A DNA stretch of 59,786 nt from Rickettsiales bacterium (GCA_018969185.1 JAGWYT010000005.1:1-59786), one strand, 5' to 3'. Counted from the first letter of the stretch, positions 37,701-46,464 are shown. Numbers and translations are program-made. The notes: a model not told the origin generated them from the letters alone.

Positions 37701-37810
37701 GTCATCCTGAGATTACAGCCGCTTTTAGCGGCTGTTGGCGAAGGATCTCAGGAAACGCATGAGATCCTTCGCCAAGATTTTCTAAAAGAAAATCTATGGC
37801 TCAAGATGAC
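37701..37810. repeat. Palindromic element, family A (copy 5, type example)
   Basis: Clear four-way junction. Outer stem GTCATCcTGAG/CTCAaGATGAC; hairpin 1 ACAGCCGC/GCGGCTGT; hairpin 2 GCGAAGGATCTCA/TGAGATCCTTCGC around GGAAACGCA; hairpin 3 AGATTTT/AAAATCT. All four helices are intact except one outer mismatch. Confidence 0.85.
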
Positions 37811-37836
37811 GTGTTTTATTAATCACCACATAACTT

Positions 37837-38625
37837 ATGAAAACTCACCACTTTTTTCCTCTTGTTATTTTCTTATCTTTTTTAAATCCAATTTCTGCTT
37901 TTGCACTTGATAGTGAATCGGATCGTGAAAAAATTGTTTCGGCGAAGGCAAGAAGATTTGTAAAATCAAGTTTAACAAATCAATCGTTTTTGGTTTCTGG
38001 TAATTATAATTCTGATCAAAATTCTAAAGATTATCATGTGGATTCGCGCTATTATTATCGTAGTGCCAGACAAATGCATGAAATATATTTATTTCAAGAA
38101 ACTAAATATGCTGATCAGACTTTGGCTGGTAAACGCAGCTTGGTAAAAAAGTCAGAAAGATATGATGGAACCATCTCAAGTAAGTTTATGATTGCGGATA
38201 GTAATAATTATACCACTTTATATAGCCGTGCTAATTATGATGATCTTTCTGCTTATTATTATGATTTGCGTAATGCTGCTGGGCTTGGCAGGATAATGTT
38301 TAATGATACTGTGGAATTTGACACCAGCATTGGTTATACTGATGTTAAGCAATATGGTTCTAAAATATTTGTTTTGCCATCGCTTCGAATAAATTTACGT
38401 CTTACTGAGAAAGTTACTTTTACACAGCGAGGATATTTCTTTATTGATCATGAGGGCATTGATGATGATATAAGAAGCAGCTTGAAATATAAAATAGGGA
38501 AGAATGTGTCACTTGCTCTAAATCATATTTTTGAGAAAAGAAGATATGGAGATCAAAGTAATAACAAGACTGTAAATCAAGTACATAGATATGTTTCTGT
38601 AGGGTTGGTTTTTGATTTAGACTGA
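37837..38625 (+). CDS. DUF481-like outer-membrane protein candidate
   Basis: 262 residues. A signal peptide covers ~1-24 (FFPLVIFLSFLNPISAFA then LDSES). The mature part has alternating polar and aromatic residues and many Tyr (RYYYRSARQMHEIYLFQE, SAYYYDLRNAAGLGRIMF), and ends in RYVSVGLVFDLD. The pattern fits a small beta-barrel of the DUF481/YdiY type. The terminal residue is Asp rather than the usual Phe, so insertion by the BAM complex is not certain. No functional clue from neighbours. Confidence 0.6.
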   Translation: MKTHHFFPLVIFLSFLNPISAFALDSESDREKIVSAKARRFVKSSLTNQSFLVSGNYNSDQNSKDYHVDSRYYYRSARQMHEIYLFQETKYADQTLAGKRSLVKKSERYDGTISSKFMIADSNNYTTLYSRANYDDLSAYYYDLRNAAGLGRIMFNDTVEFDTSIGYTDVKQYGSKIFVLPSLRINLRLTEKVTFTQRGYFFIDHEGIDDDIRSSLKYKIGKNVSLALNHIFEKRRYGDQSNNKTVNQVHRYVSVGLVFDLD

Positions 38626-38759
38626 CAGTATAGCATATTAAGTTAATTATGCTATATACCAAAGTGAGAATATATTGATCGCATAAATTAAATCTTTTAA
38701 TTTGACAAAAAAATTATTGGGAAGGATTGTGGTAAAAGATTATTCAGAGTTGGCGTTAA

Positions 38760-39137
38760 TTAACTTGGACGTGAATTCTCTTCGTTTAACTTTTTAACTT
38801 CTTCATGGATTTTATTTTTATCAAGATCAGGTCTAAGTTCGGAAATATTATGAATTACATGCTCATTGCCATGCATATCAACAATAATTGTCGCTTCATT
38901 TTCAGTTAGTTTGATTTTTTCATCCTGCATGCCGCGATGAATTTCTTCTTTGATTTCGTCAAAACCAAGATCTTTCTCAACTTCTTTAAAATGTTTTTTT
39001 AGATCATTAAAAACTTTTTTGCCGCGAAAGAACATGCGCCCAAAGAAACGAGCAATTTCAGGCAAGTCTTGTGGTTTGATAAAGATAAGAGCAACCAAAC
39101 ACACAACTAATAATTCCGCTAATGAGAATCCAAACAT
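38760..39137 (-). CDS. tatB: Sec-independent translocase subunit TatB
   Basis: 125 residues. The N-terminal membrane helix starts MFGFSLAELLVVCLVALIFI, followed by the Pro-Glu hinge (KPQDLPEIARFFGR) and an amphipathic helix, as in TatA/TatB. The length and charged C-terminal tail favour TatB, which with TatC forms the twin-arginine receptor for folded proteins. Neither tatA nor tatC is adjacent. It ends 135 bp from the convergent barrel gene. Confidence 0.85.
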   Translation of the reverse strand: MFGFSLAELLVVCLVALIFIKPQDLPEIARFFGRMFFRGKKVFNDLKKHFKEVEKDLGFDEIKEEIHRGMQDEKIKLTENEATIIVDMHGNEHVIHNISELRPDLDKNKIHEEVKKLNEENSRPS

Positions 39138-39163
39138 TTGAAGAAAGATTTAATTTTATTATT

Positions 39164-39294
39164 CTGTCATTCTAAGTTACATGTCCTCCTGAGCCTTACA
39201 ATCGTTTTTAGCGATTGTTGGCAAAGGATCTCAGTAGACACAAGAGATCATTCACCAAGAATTTCTAAAAGAAATTCTAAGGTTCGGGATGAAA
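39164..39294. repeat. Palindromic element, family A (copy 6)
   Basis: Hairpins ACAATCG/CGATTGT and AGAATTT/AAATTCT, and middle stem GGATCTC/GAGATC, inside degenerate outer ends (GTCCTCCTGAG and TTCGGGATGA). It lies between pstB and tatB, ending eight bases before the pstB stop. Confidence 0.75.
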
Positions 39295-39302
39295 TGTTGT
39301 GG

Positions 39303-40061
39303 CTAACCGAATCTTCCAGTGATATAGTCTTGTGTCTTCTGATTTGTAGGGTTGGTGAATATTCTATCAGTAGTATCATATTCCTCAACTCTGCCCATGT
39401 TAAAAAAAGCAGTTTTGTTTGACACGCGCGCTGCTTGTTGCATTGAGTGAGTAACGATGATGATTGTGAAATTATCCTTCAATTCATCAATTAACTCTTC
39501 AATTTTTGCGGTGGCAATTGGGTCAAGGGCTGAGCAAGGTTCATCCATCAAAATTATTTCTGGTTCAATGGCAATTGTTCTGGCAATGCATAATCTTTGT
39601 TGTTGTCCGCCAGACAGTCCCGAAGCCTGATCATTTAAACGATCTTTAACTTCTTGCCACAAACCAGCTCTAATCAAGCTTTTCTCAACAGTTTCATCAA
39701 GTTCTTTTTTATTGTTAAATAAGCCGTGAATTCTTGGTCCGTAAGCAACATTTTCGTAAATTGATTTTGGAAAAGGATTTGGTTTTTGAAATACCATTCC
39801 AACTGAGGCGCGCAAAAGCACCAAATCAAGGTCCCTACGATAAATATCTTCATTATCAATTTTGATACTACCTTCTATTTTGCAGCCAAGCACTGTGTCA
39901 TTCATGCGGTTAATGCAACGTAAGAAAGAAGATTTACCACAGCCAGAAGGTCCAATAAGAGCAGTAACTCCGCCTTCTGCAAAATCTAAATTAATATCAA
40001 ATAAAGCTTGTTTTTGACCGTAAAATAGATTGATATTCTGTGCCGAGATTTTACTTTTCAT
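39303..40061 (-). CDS. pstB: Phosphate ABC transporter ATP-binding protein
   Basis: 252 residues. Walker [10 protein letters not shown] near residue 36, the PstB-specific RCINRMND and [23 protein letters not shown] signature LSGGQQQR and Walker [14 protein letters not shown] are all present. PstB powers the high-affinity phosphate importer PstSCAB. None of pstS, pstC, pstA or phoU is beside it, so the importer genes are dispersed. Divergent from the sensor kinase across a 62-bp palindrome. Confidence 0.93.
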   Translation of the reverse strand: MKSKISAQNINLFYGQKQALFDINLDFAEGGVTALIGPSGCGKSSFLRCINRMNDTVLGCKIEGSIKIDNEDIYRRDLDLVLLRASVGMVFQKPNPFPKSIYENVAYGPRIHGLFNNKKELDETVEKSLIRAGLWQEVKDRLNDQASGLSGGQQQRLCIARTIAIEPEIILMDEPCSALDPIATAKIEELIDELKDNFTIIIVTHSMQQAARVSNKTAFFNMGRVEEYDTTDRIFTNPTNQKTQDYITGRFG

Positions 40062-40131
40062 TGATTGTTTTGAATGGTTTAATTATTCGTTGCTGATTAA
40101 ACATTGTAATCTGTAAAAAAGCAAGTTATAT

Positions 40132-40193
40132 GGTGTCAGACACTTTAGTTAAAAAAGTGCTTGGCACCTTTTTTAACTAAAGTGTCTGACACC
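40132..40193. repeat. 62-bp near-perfect palindrome (GGTGTCAGACAC type)
   Basis: GGTGTCAGACACTTTAGTT at the left is exactly complementary to the right end, with only the central AGTGC/GGCAC not matching fully. Palindromes with GGTGTC..GACACC ends are known in other bacteria as REP-like sequences linked to IS200-type transposases. A short relic (TTCCTGACACCC) lies at about 48100. Confidence 0.8.
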
Positions 40194-40210
40194 TTTTTCT
40201 ACTTGACCTA

Positions 40211-41578
40211 ATGAAAATTAAAAAATTCATTCCCAAATCGCTATATGGCAGATTCTTGCTGATTATTGTGGTGCCAGCTTTAATTGTGCAGATTGTGTCG
40301 ATTTATGTTTTTTACTATACCCATCTTGATGTGGTTAGTAAACACATGGCGCGCAGCGTGGTTTCTGAAATGGCGTTTATAAAAAAATCAATTAATAAGC
40401 CAGATTATGCAGTTCTCCTAAAGGATTTTTCGAACAATGTGGATATAAAATATTCCTTTGAATGGAAGTTTTCAAAACGAAAATCAAAAATTGCCGATAG
40501 TGATTGGCAGCAAAGTTGGCTTTCCAAATATTTTAATCTTTTTCCTCTAATTGACCCTTATAATCGCTTCAAATCAGAGCTTGAGAGCTATAAGCTTACG
40601 CCCTATGAAATTTTTGAAAATCCTGAAAATGATGATTTTATTATAGTAAAAGTTCAGACCAGAAGTGGTAAAATTGTTTACGAAGTTCCGCTAAAAAGAA
40701 TCACCAGTTCAAGTGCTTATGTATTCACTTTTTGGATGTTTTTAACTGCTTTAATAACTTCAATAATTTCAATTATTTTCTTAAAAAATCAAATTCGTTC
40801 AATCAATTATTTAAGATTTGCTGCTGAGAAATTTGGTCGTGGTCAAGATGTTCCAAACTTTAAGCCAAGGGGTTCCAGAGAAATTAGATCAGTAGCAATT
40901 TCTTTTATTAAAATGAAAGAGAGAATTATCAGACAAATTAGCCAAAGAACAGACATGCTCTCTGCCGTTTCTCATGATTTAAGAACGCCTTTGACCAGAA
41001 TGAAATTGCAGCTTGAAATGATGAAAACTTCAGATGAGACCAGTGAATTAAAATCTGATATTTCGGACATGGAAAAATTAGTTGATGAATATTTGGATTT
41101 TGCCCGCGGCGATGAAAAAGAAAAAAGTCATTTGATAAAAGTTAAAGATTTCTTGCAGGAAAAAGTTGTTAATTACTACGCCAAGATGGACAAGGAAATA
41201 ACCTATAAAATCAAAGTCGGCGATAATTTGAAAGTTCCAATAAAAAAATTGGCATTAAAAAGAGCGTTGATAAATATGGTCGATAACGCCTTTAATTATG
41301 GCAATAAAGTTGTATTATCAGTTGCAGAAAGTGAGAATAATTTGATTATTACAATTGATGATAATGGTCCTGGGATTCCAGAAAATGAACGTGGCAATGT
41401 TTTTAAGCCATTTTATCGCATTGACAATTCGCGTAATCTCGATAAAAAATTACCTTCTGGAGGCTCAGGTCTTGGTCTTGCTATTGCAATGGATGCCGTG
41501 ACTTCTCATGGTGGCAGAATAAGACTTGCAGATAGCCCTCTTGGAGGTTTGAGAGTTATGATTTACATTCCCATTTGA
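40211..41578 (+). CDS. Sensor histidine kinase, EnvZ-like
   Basis: 455 residues. Membrane segments lie at ~12-32 and ~170-195, enclosing a periplasmic sensor region, followed by a HAMP-type linker (RFAAEKFGRGQDVPNFKPRG). The phospho-acceptor His255 lies in SAVSHDLRTPLTRMKLQLE, and the ATP domain has an N-box NMVDNAFNYGNK and G-boxes DDNGPGIPENE and GGSGLGLAIAMD. The order and the region around His match the EnvZ subgroup (osmotic or envelope sensing). No response regulator gene is adjacent. Divergent from pstB. Confidence 0.9.
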   Translation: MKIKKFIPKSLYGRFLLIIVVPALIVQIVSIYVFYYTHLDVVSKHMARSVVSEMAFIKKSINKPDYAVLLKDFSNNVDIKYSFEWKFSKRKSKIADSDWQQSWLSKYFNLFPLIDPYNRFKSELESYKLTPYEIFENPENDDFIIVKVQTRSGKIVYEVPLKRITSSSAYVFTFWMFLTALITSIISIIFLKNQIRSINYLRFAAEKFGRGQDVPNFKPRGSREIRSVAISFIKMKERIIRQISQRTDMLSAVSHDLRTPLTRMKLQLEMMKTSDETSELKSDISDMEKLVDEYLDFARGDEKEKSHLIKVKDFLQEKVVNYYAKMDKEITYKIKVGDNLKVPIKKLALKRALINMVDNAFNYGNKVVLSVAESENNLIITIDDNGPGIPENERGNVFKPFYRIDNSRNLDKKLPSGGSGLGLAIAMDAVTSHGGRIRLADSPLGGLRVMIYIPI

Positions 41579-41583
41579 ACTGG

Positions 41584-41676
41584 CTGTCATCTTGAGCTCT
41601 ACAGTCACTTTTAGTGACTGTGAGCGAAGGATCTCAGGTAACGCACGAGATTTTTTCCTACGCGGGAGAATGACAG
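41584..41676. repeat. Palindromic element, family A (copy 7, deleted)
   Basis: Outer CTGTCATC and AATGACAG, hairpin ACAGTCAC/GTGACTGT, and middle stem GCGAAGGATCTC with a degenerate partner. The third hairpin is missing. It sits between the kinase and ugd. Confidence 0.75.
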
Positions 41677-41703
41677 TACAAATGACAAGAAAATTTAGAA
41701 AAT

Positions 41704-43008
41704 ATGAAAATTACGGTTGTTGGCAGTGGTTATGTTGGTTTAGTCTCTGGTATTTGCTTTGCCAAAATTGGTCATGAAGTTATTTGCGTTGATAAGGATC
41801 AAAGCAAGATTGATAGGCTTAAACAAGGCTTGATTCCAATCTTTGAACCAGGTTTAAAAGAACTTTTAGATGAATCTATTTTAGCAAAAAAAATTTCCTT
41901 CACTACAAATTTAGAAGAAGCTTTGATTGGTTCAAAAGCAGTGTTTATTGCAGTTGGAACACCACAAGGAGAAGATGGCAGTGCTGACATGTCTTATGTT
42001 TTTGCGGTTGCAAAAGAAATTGCTGAGGTTGCAAAAGATGATAAGTTAATTGTTACTAAATCTACAGTTCCAGTTGGCACTGGCAATGAGATTAAAAAAA
42101 TAGTTAAGGAAATTAATTCGAATTTAAATTTTTCAATAGCTTCAAATCCTGAATTTTTACGTGAAGGTGCGGCAATTGATGATTTCATGAATCCAGATCG
42201 CATTGTGATTGGTGTTGAAGATGAAGGGGCAAAAAAAATTATGGCAGAAATTTATCAAAAATTTTCTCATGCTAAAATCATTTATTGCGATATTGTTACG
42301 GCAGAGTTGATTAAATATGCTTCGAACTCATTTCTTGCGACGAAAATTTCTTTCATTAATGAAATGGCAGATTTGTGTGAAGCGGTTGGCGCCAATGTTC
42401 GCGACCTTTCTCATGCTATTGGTCTTGATTCACGAATTGGAAATAAATTTTTAAATCCGGGCCCAGGTTTTGGTGGTTCTTGTTTTCCAAAAGATATCAT
42501 GGCGATTATTAATATTGCTCACGAAAATAAAGTTGATTTATCTTTGATTGATTCAGTTATTGTTTCAAACCAGAAGCGTAAAATCAAGATGTCGCAAAAG
42601 ATTGCGGCGGCTCTAAATAATGATGTTAAAAATAAAAAAATTGCTCTTTTGGGTTTAGCTTTTAAGGGAAATACCGACGATATTCGTTATTCTCCAGCAA
42701 TTGCAATTGCTAAGGAATTAGCTAAAATGGGTGCTAATATTTTGGCAACTGACCCCGAAGCGATTGAAAATTCACGCTTGGAACTCAAAGAATTTTCAAA
42801 TATTGGATTTGCAACTGACGCTTATGATGCAATAAAAAATTCAGATTTGATTGTGATTGTAACTGAATGGAAAGACTATGCAAAGCTTGATTTACAAAGA
42901 GTTACAGCAATTACAAAATGTCGAAAAATTGTTGATTTACGTAATATGCTTGAAGCAAAAGCAGTGAGAGCTGCTGGTTTTGAATATTTTTCTGTTGGTG
43001 AGAAATAA
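41704..43008 (+). CDS. ugd: UDP-glucose 6-dehydrogenase
   Basis: 434 residues. The N-terminal NAD-binding motif is GSGYVGLVSGICFAKIGHEV. The central conserved NPEFLREGAAIDDF precedes catalytic Cys260 in GFGGSCFPKD. The C-terminal domain begins KKIALLGLAFKGNTDDIRYSP. It oxidises UDP-glucose to UDP-glucuronate for surface polysaccharide precursors, which fits the glycosyltransferase and LTA-synthase-like genes elsewhere in the window. Confidence 0.95.
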   Translation: MKITVVGSGYVGLVSGICFAKIGHEVICVDKDQSKIDRLKQGLIPIFEPGLKELLDESILAKKISFTTNLEEALIGSKAVFIAVGTPQGEDGSADMSYVFAVAKEIAEVAKDDKLIVTKSTVPVGTGNEIKKIVKEINSNLNFSIASNPEFLREGAAIDDFMNPDRIVIGVEDEGAKKIMAEIYQKFSHAKIIYCDIVTAELIKYASNSFLATKISFINEMADLCEAVGANVRDLSHAIGLDSRIGNKFLNPGPGFGGSCFPKDIMAIINIAHENKVDLSLIDSVIVSNQKRKIKMSQKIAAALNNDVKNKKIALLGLAFKGNTDDIRYSPAIAIAKELAKMGANILATDPEAIENSRLELKEFSNIGFATDAYDAIKNSDLIVIVTEWKDYAKLDLQRVTAITKCRKIVDLRNMLEAKAVRAAGFEYFSVGEK

Positions 43009-43021
43009 GAAATCAATAGAA

Positions 43022-43070
43022 GCTCCCGTAGCTCAGGGGATAGAGCATCGGTTTCCTAAACCATGTGCGC
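43022..43070 (+). pseudogene. Truncated tRNA-Arg (CCT) copy
   Basis: 49 bases match the 5' two thirds of the intact tRNA-Arg at 43174 (acceptor 5' strand, D-arm, anticodon arm with CCT), differing at two positions including the acceptor (GCTCCCG for GCTTCCG). The T-arm and 3' acceptor strand are replaced by unrelated hairpin-rich DNA. It cannot fold as a tRNA. Confidence 0.9.
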
Positions 43071-43082
43071 AAGCAGAATAGT

Positions 43083-43160
43083 AAAACACTTTCGTGTTTT
43101 AGTTTAAGCTGAGTTATTAAAGTTAAGAGCGGTCTTAACTTTAATAACAAGTTTTTTATT
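43083..43160 (+). terminator. Hairpins and terminator between the tRNA-Arg copies
   Basis: Hairpin AAAACAC/GTGTTTT (43083-43100), then a perfect 16-bp stem GTTATTAAAGTTAAGA (43113-43128) and its complement (43133-43148), followed by a T-rich run. Terminator-like, but also possibly part of an inserted palindrome. Confidence 0.7.
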
Positions 43161-43173
43161 TTTTAATTTTAAA

Positions 43174-43248
43174 GCTTCCGTAGCTCAGGGGATAGAGCAT
43201 TGGTTTCCTAAACCATGTGCGCATGTTCGAGTCATGCCGGAAGCACCA
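43174..43248 (+). tRNA. tRNA-Arg (CCT anticodon)
   Basis: 75 bases. Acceptor GCTTCCG/CGGAAGC is perfect, the D-arm is GCTCAGGGGATAGAGC, the anticodon loop is TTCCTAA with CCT, the T-loop is TTCGAGT, and CCA is encoded after A. It reads AGG codons, which are notably used in tuf. Confidence 0.95.
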
Positions 43249-43318
43249 GTTAAAAAATAAAATTAACTTATTGCGGATGCACGAATTTACTTCGTGCGAA
43301 GCAATTCGTTATTAAACT

Positions 43319-43341
43319 AAATTCAAACGAAGTTTGAATTT
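43319..43341 (+). promoter_or_regulatory. Hairpin directly before the dusB start
   Basis: AAATTCAAAC/GTTTGAATTT with a GAA loop ends four bases before the ATG at 43346. No Shine-Dalgarno is visible. A second hairpin (GCACGAA/TTCGTGC) lies at 43279-43297. A translation effect is possible but unproven. Confidence 0.45.
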
Positions 43342-43345
43342 AAAT

Positions 43346-44338
43346 ATGATTAAAATAGATAACATTACATTACAAGATAACGTGCTTTTAGCTCCAATGT
43401 CGGGAGTTACTGATCTGCCATTTCGTCGTTTGGTAAAAAGCTTTGGCGCGTCTTTAGTTATTTCAGAAATGATTGCTTCGCGTGCGATGATTTTGCAAAC
43501 TCGTGAGTCGTTAAAAAAATGTCAAAAAGATGATGCGCATTATCCAATGTCAGTGCAACTTGCGGGCTGTGAGCCTGATGTAATGGCGGAAGCGGCGAAA
43601 TTAAATGAAGATTTAGGCGCAGATATTATTGATATAAATTTTGGTTGTCCTGTCAAAAAAGTTGTAAATGGTTTTGCTGGAAGCGCTTTGATGAAAGATG
43701 AAGATTTGGCGGCACGCATTATGGAAGCCGTGGTAAAGGCTGTGAAAATTCCTGTGACAATGAAGATGCGTCTTGGTTGGAATTATGAAAATTTAAACGC
43801 ACCAAGCCTTGCAAAAAAAGCAGAAAATGCTGGAATTAAAATGCTAACGGTTCACGGCAGAACAAGGTGCCAGATGTATAATGGTCACGCTAATTGGGAG
43901 TTAATTTCTAAAACAAAAGAAGTAGTAAAAATTCCAATAATTGCTAATGGTGATATTAGAAATTCTTTGGACGCTAAAAAAGCATTAGAGCTTTCTAAAG
44001 CTGATGGCGTAATGGTTGGTAGAGCTTGTTATGGCAAGCCTTGGTTGATTAATCAAATTAATCAGGAATTAAAAGGTGAGGCTGTTGATGCAGTTCCGGT
44101 GCTTGCTGAACAACAAAAAATTATTTTAAAACATTTCGATGAGATGATTGATCATTATGGCGAACAGACTGCAATTCCACTGGCGCGCAAACATATTGGT
44201 TGGTATAGTGGTGGTTTAAAAAATTCGGCAGAATTTCGTGCTAAAGTTAATATTACACAAGGCGCAGAAAATGTTAGAGATTTGATTAGAAATTTTTACG
44301 AAATGCAATTAGCACACGATGACGCAAGTACAAATTAA
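43346..44338 (+). CDS. dusB: tRNA-dihydrouridine synthase
   Basis: Start taken at ATG 43346 (IKIDNITLQDNVLLAPMSGV); a TTG four codons earlier is possible. About 330 residues. FMN barrel motifs APMSGVTDLPFRRLV, the catalytic Cys101 in DINFGCPVKKV, VTMKMRLGWNYEN, LTVHGRTRCQMYNG and the phosphate-binding GVMVGRACYGKPW are those of the DusB/NifR3 group. It reduces uridines in tRNA D-loops. The 3' end overlaps nadE by 20 bp. Confidence 0.93.
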   Translation: MIKIDNITLQDNVLLAPMSGVTDLPFRRLVKSFGASLVISEMIASRAMILQTRESLKKCQKDDAHYPMSVQLAGCEPDVMAEAAKLNEDLGADIIDINFGCPVKKVVNGFAGSALMKDEDLAARIMEAVVKAVKIPVTMKMRLGWNYENLNAPSLAKKAENAGIKMLTVHGRTRCQMYNGHANWELISKTKEVVKIPIIANGDIRNSLDAKKALELSKADGVMVGRACYGKPWLINQINQELKGEAVDAVPVLAEQQKIILKHFDEMIDHYGEQTAIPLARKHIGWYSGGLKNSAEFRAKVNITQGAENVRDLIRNFYEMQLAHDDASTN

Positions 44339-45983
44339 AATCCATCTCTCACAGATAAATACTACGGTTGGTGACTTAGCAGGAAATTGCCAAAAAATTT
44401 TAAGTGAATTTAAAAAAGCTGAAAAAGAAAATTGTGATTTAGTGGTCTTTTGTGAGATGACAATTTGCGGCTATCCTTGCGAAGATTTATGGCAGAAAAA
44501 ATATTTTATTTTAGAAATTGAAGAAGAAATTGCAAAAATAATTGCCGCAACAAAAAACTCTAAATGTGCTATTTTATTCGGTGCGCCAACTCTTGCAACG
44601 CGGGCTAAAAAAGAAATAGTTAATAATTCGGCAGTTTTAATTGAAGCAGGAAAAGTGGTTAAAGTGTGCAATAAAAAAACTTTGGCGAACCTTACTGTTT
44701 TTGATGAGAAGAGATATTTTGAAGCAGAGAATTTTTTATCTTGTTTTGAATTTCGTGGATTAAATTTAGCAGTTTTGATTTGTGAAGATATATGGGATGC
44801 TAAAAATCTTTTTTTACTAAAGGAACAAATTCTAGATTTAGTTATCACAATAAATTCTTCGCCTTATTCAATTTCAAAAATAGAAGAGCGAAACAAGGTT
44901 GCAAAAAATATTGCAGTTACTTTGAATAAGCCTTTGATCTATGTTAATCAAGTTGGTGGGCAGGATTCTTTAGTGTTTGATGGTGCTTCTTTTGTGATGG
45001 ATAAAAATGGCGAAATTCTTGTGCAGATGAAAAATTTTGCGGAAGATTCTGCTATTATTGAAGTAAAAAAATCTGGTGAAATTTTATCTAATTATAAATC
45101 ACAAATTAACGATGATAAAATTTCAAACATCTATCAAGCTTGTGTTTTAGCGCTTGCTGACTATGTTGCAAAAAATGGTTTTAGAAAAGTTTTACTTGGA
45201 ATGTCTGGAGGTATTGATTCTGCCTTAGTTGCAACAATTGCGGTGGACGCTTTGGGATCTGAAAATGTTAATCTTTATGCACTGCCAAGTCGCTATAATT
45301 CTGACGAATCGATGAATGATGCTGTTCTTTGCGCAAAAAATCTTGGTATAAATTTAGAAGTAATTTCAATTGAGGAAGTGTTTGAATCGATGTTAAAAAC
45401 CTTGCCAAATATTTCTGATTTAGCGAAAGAAAATATTCAATCCAGAATTCGTGGAAATATTTTGATGGCGCTTTCTAACAGCATTGGCGCGCTTTTGCTT
45501 TCAACTGGAAATAAGTCAGAACTTTCTTGTGGTTATGCCACACTTTATGGTGATATGTGTGGTGCTTTCAATCCAATTAAGGATCTATATAAAACACAAG
45601 TTTACGAATTAGCGAAGTGGAGGAATGAAAATTTTTTGTCGGTAGAGCAAAGTCGAAACCACAAAAAATTTTCAACTAATCCAATCCCACAGAACATCAT
45701 AACCAAAGCTCCAACAGCGGAATTACGACCAAACCAAAAAGATTCTGATTCACTTCCAGAATATGAAATTTTAGATAAAATTTTATTTGCCTTAATTGAA
45801 GAAGAAAAATCTGTTGTGGAAGTAATAAAGTCAGGCTTCAATGAAGATATTGTAAAAAAAGTTGCTAAACTATTTTACGCAAGTGAATATAAGAGAAAGC
45901 AATCATGCATTGGTCCAAGAATTTCAAAAATGGCTTTTGATAAGGATCGCAGATATCAAATAACTAATAAATTTTGTAAGTAA
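44319..45983 (+). CDS. nadE: Glutamine-dependent NAD+ synthetase
   Basis: 554 residues, two domains. The N-terminal nitrilase-type glutaminase (1-~260) has the Glu46-Lys119/120-Cys155 triad (VVFCEMTICGYP, NKKTL, VLICEDIWDA). The C-terminal synthetase (~280-554) has the ATP P-loop SGGIDS at 296-301 and the STGNKSELSCGYATLYGDMCG segment. It amidates deamido-NAD using glutamine. Residues 437-452, between AKWRNE and IPQNIITKAP, are encoded by a short palindromic repeat, so this loop is an in-frame insertion. Many Rickettsiales import NAD, so a late-step NAD enzyme is notable. Confidence 0.95.
   Translation: MTQVQIKIHLSQINTTVGDLAGNCQKILSEFKKAEKENCDLVVFCEMTICGYPCEDLWQKKYFILEIEEEIAKIIAATKNSKCAILFGAPTLATRAKKEIVNNSAVLIEAGKVVKVCNKKTLANLTVFDEKRYFEAENFLSCFEFRGLNLAVLICEDIWDAKNLFLLKEQILDLVITINSSPYSISKIEERNKVAKNIAVTLNKPLIYVNQVGGQDSLVFDGASFVMDKNGEILVQMKNFAEDSAIIEVKKSGEILSNYKSQINDDKISNIYQACVLALADYVAKNGFRKVLLGMSGGIDSALVATIAVDALGSENVNLYALPSRYNSDESMNDAVLCAKNLGINLEVISIEEVFESMLKTLPNISDLAKENIQSRIRGNILMALSNSIGALLLSTGNKSELSCGYATLYGDMCGAFNPIKDLYKTQVYELAKWRNENFLSVEQSRNHKKFSTNPIPQNIITKAPTAELRPNQKDSDSLPEYEILDKILFALIEEEKSVVEVIKSGFNEDIVKKVAKLFYASEYKRKQSCIGPRISKMAFDKDRRYQITNKFCK
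45627..45673. repeat. Short palindromic element, family D (copy 3), inside nadE
   Basis: Perfect 12-bp arms GAAAATTTTTTG (45627-45638) and CAAAAAATTTTC (45662-45673) around a 23-bp core ending AGCAAAGTCGAAACCA. It is translated as NFLSVEQSRNHKKF in an otherwise conserved region of NadE. Confidence 0.8.
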
Positions 45984-45994
45984 TCGGGTTAAAT

Positions 45995-46456
45995 ATGGAA
46001 GAAAAATTATTTGCTGGTTTTTGGGTCCGCTTTTTCTCAGGGCTTCTTGACTTGGTTTTTATTACTCCATTAGTTTTTATTTTAATTTACTATTTAGGGA
46101 ATAGCGATTTTCAATCTTTTGGCTTTAGTAATAATTTTTATAATTACAAAGATTTTTCTGTTTCAACAAGTAATAGATTCGCTAATTACATAGCTCACAC
46201 AGTTAGCATAATTTATTTAACTTATTTTGTTTCAACCAAAAGTCAGGCAACTTTGGGTAAAAGAATTATGGGAATTTATGTTGCAAATCGTGATGGATCA
46301 AAGTTAACTTGGCAAAAATCTTTAGCACGTGCGCTTGCTTCAATGTTGACTTCTATGACTTTGGGGCTTGGTTTTTTGATTGTAATTTTTATTAAAGAAA
46401 AAATTGCACTTCATGATCTTATTTGTAATACGCGCGTTTTTCATGGTAAAAAATAA
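45995..46456 (+). CDS. RDD-family membrane protein
   Basis: 153 residues. About three membrane segments. The family pattern is visible: FWVRFFSGLLDLVF (R..D) at the start, then SQATLGKRIMGIYVANRDG and RALASMLTSMT, ending ALHDLICNTRVF. RDD proteins have poorly known functions; some are ion antiporters. 12 bp after nadE and 9 bp before the next gene, so probably co-transcribed. Confidence 0.85.
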   Translation: MEEKLFAGFWVRFFSGLLDLVFITPLVFILIYYLGNSDFQSFGFSNNFYNYKDFSVSTSNRFANYIAHTVSIIYLTYFVSTKSQATLGKRIMGIYVANRDGSKLTWQKSLARALASMLTSMTLGLGFLIVIFIKEKIALHDLICNTRVFHGKK

Positions 46457-46464
46457 TAAAAAAC

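Noticed and set aside
40132-40193. Insertion-sequence end
   Set aside because: No transposase gene or second end lies nearby; it reads as a single self-complementary REP-like palindrome.
43022-43070. A second functional tRNA-Arg
   Set aside because: It lacks the T-arm and 3' acceptor strand, and its acceptor 5' strand has a change that would not pair with the intact copy's 3' strand.
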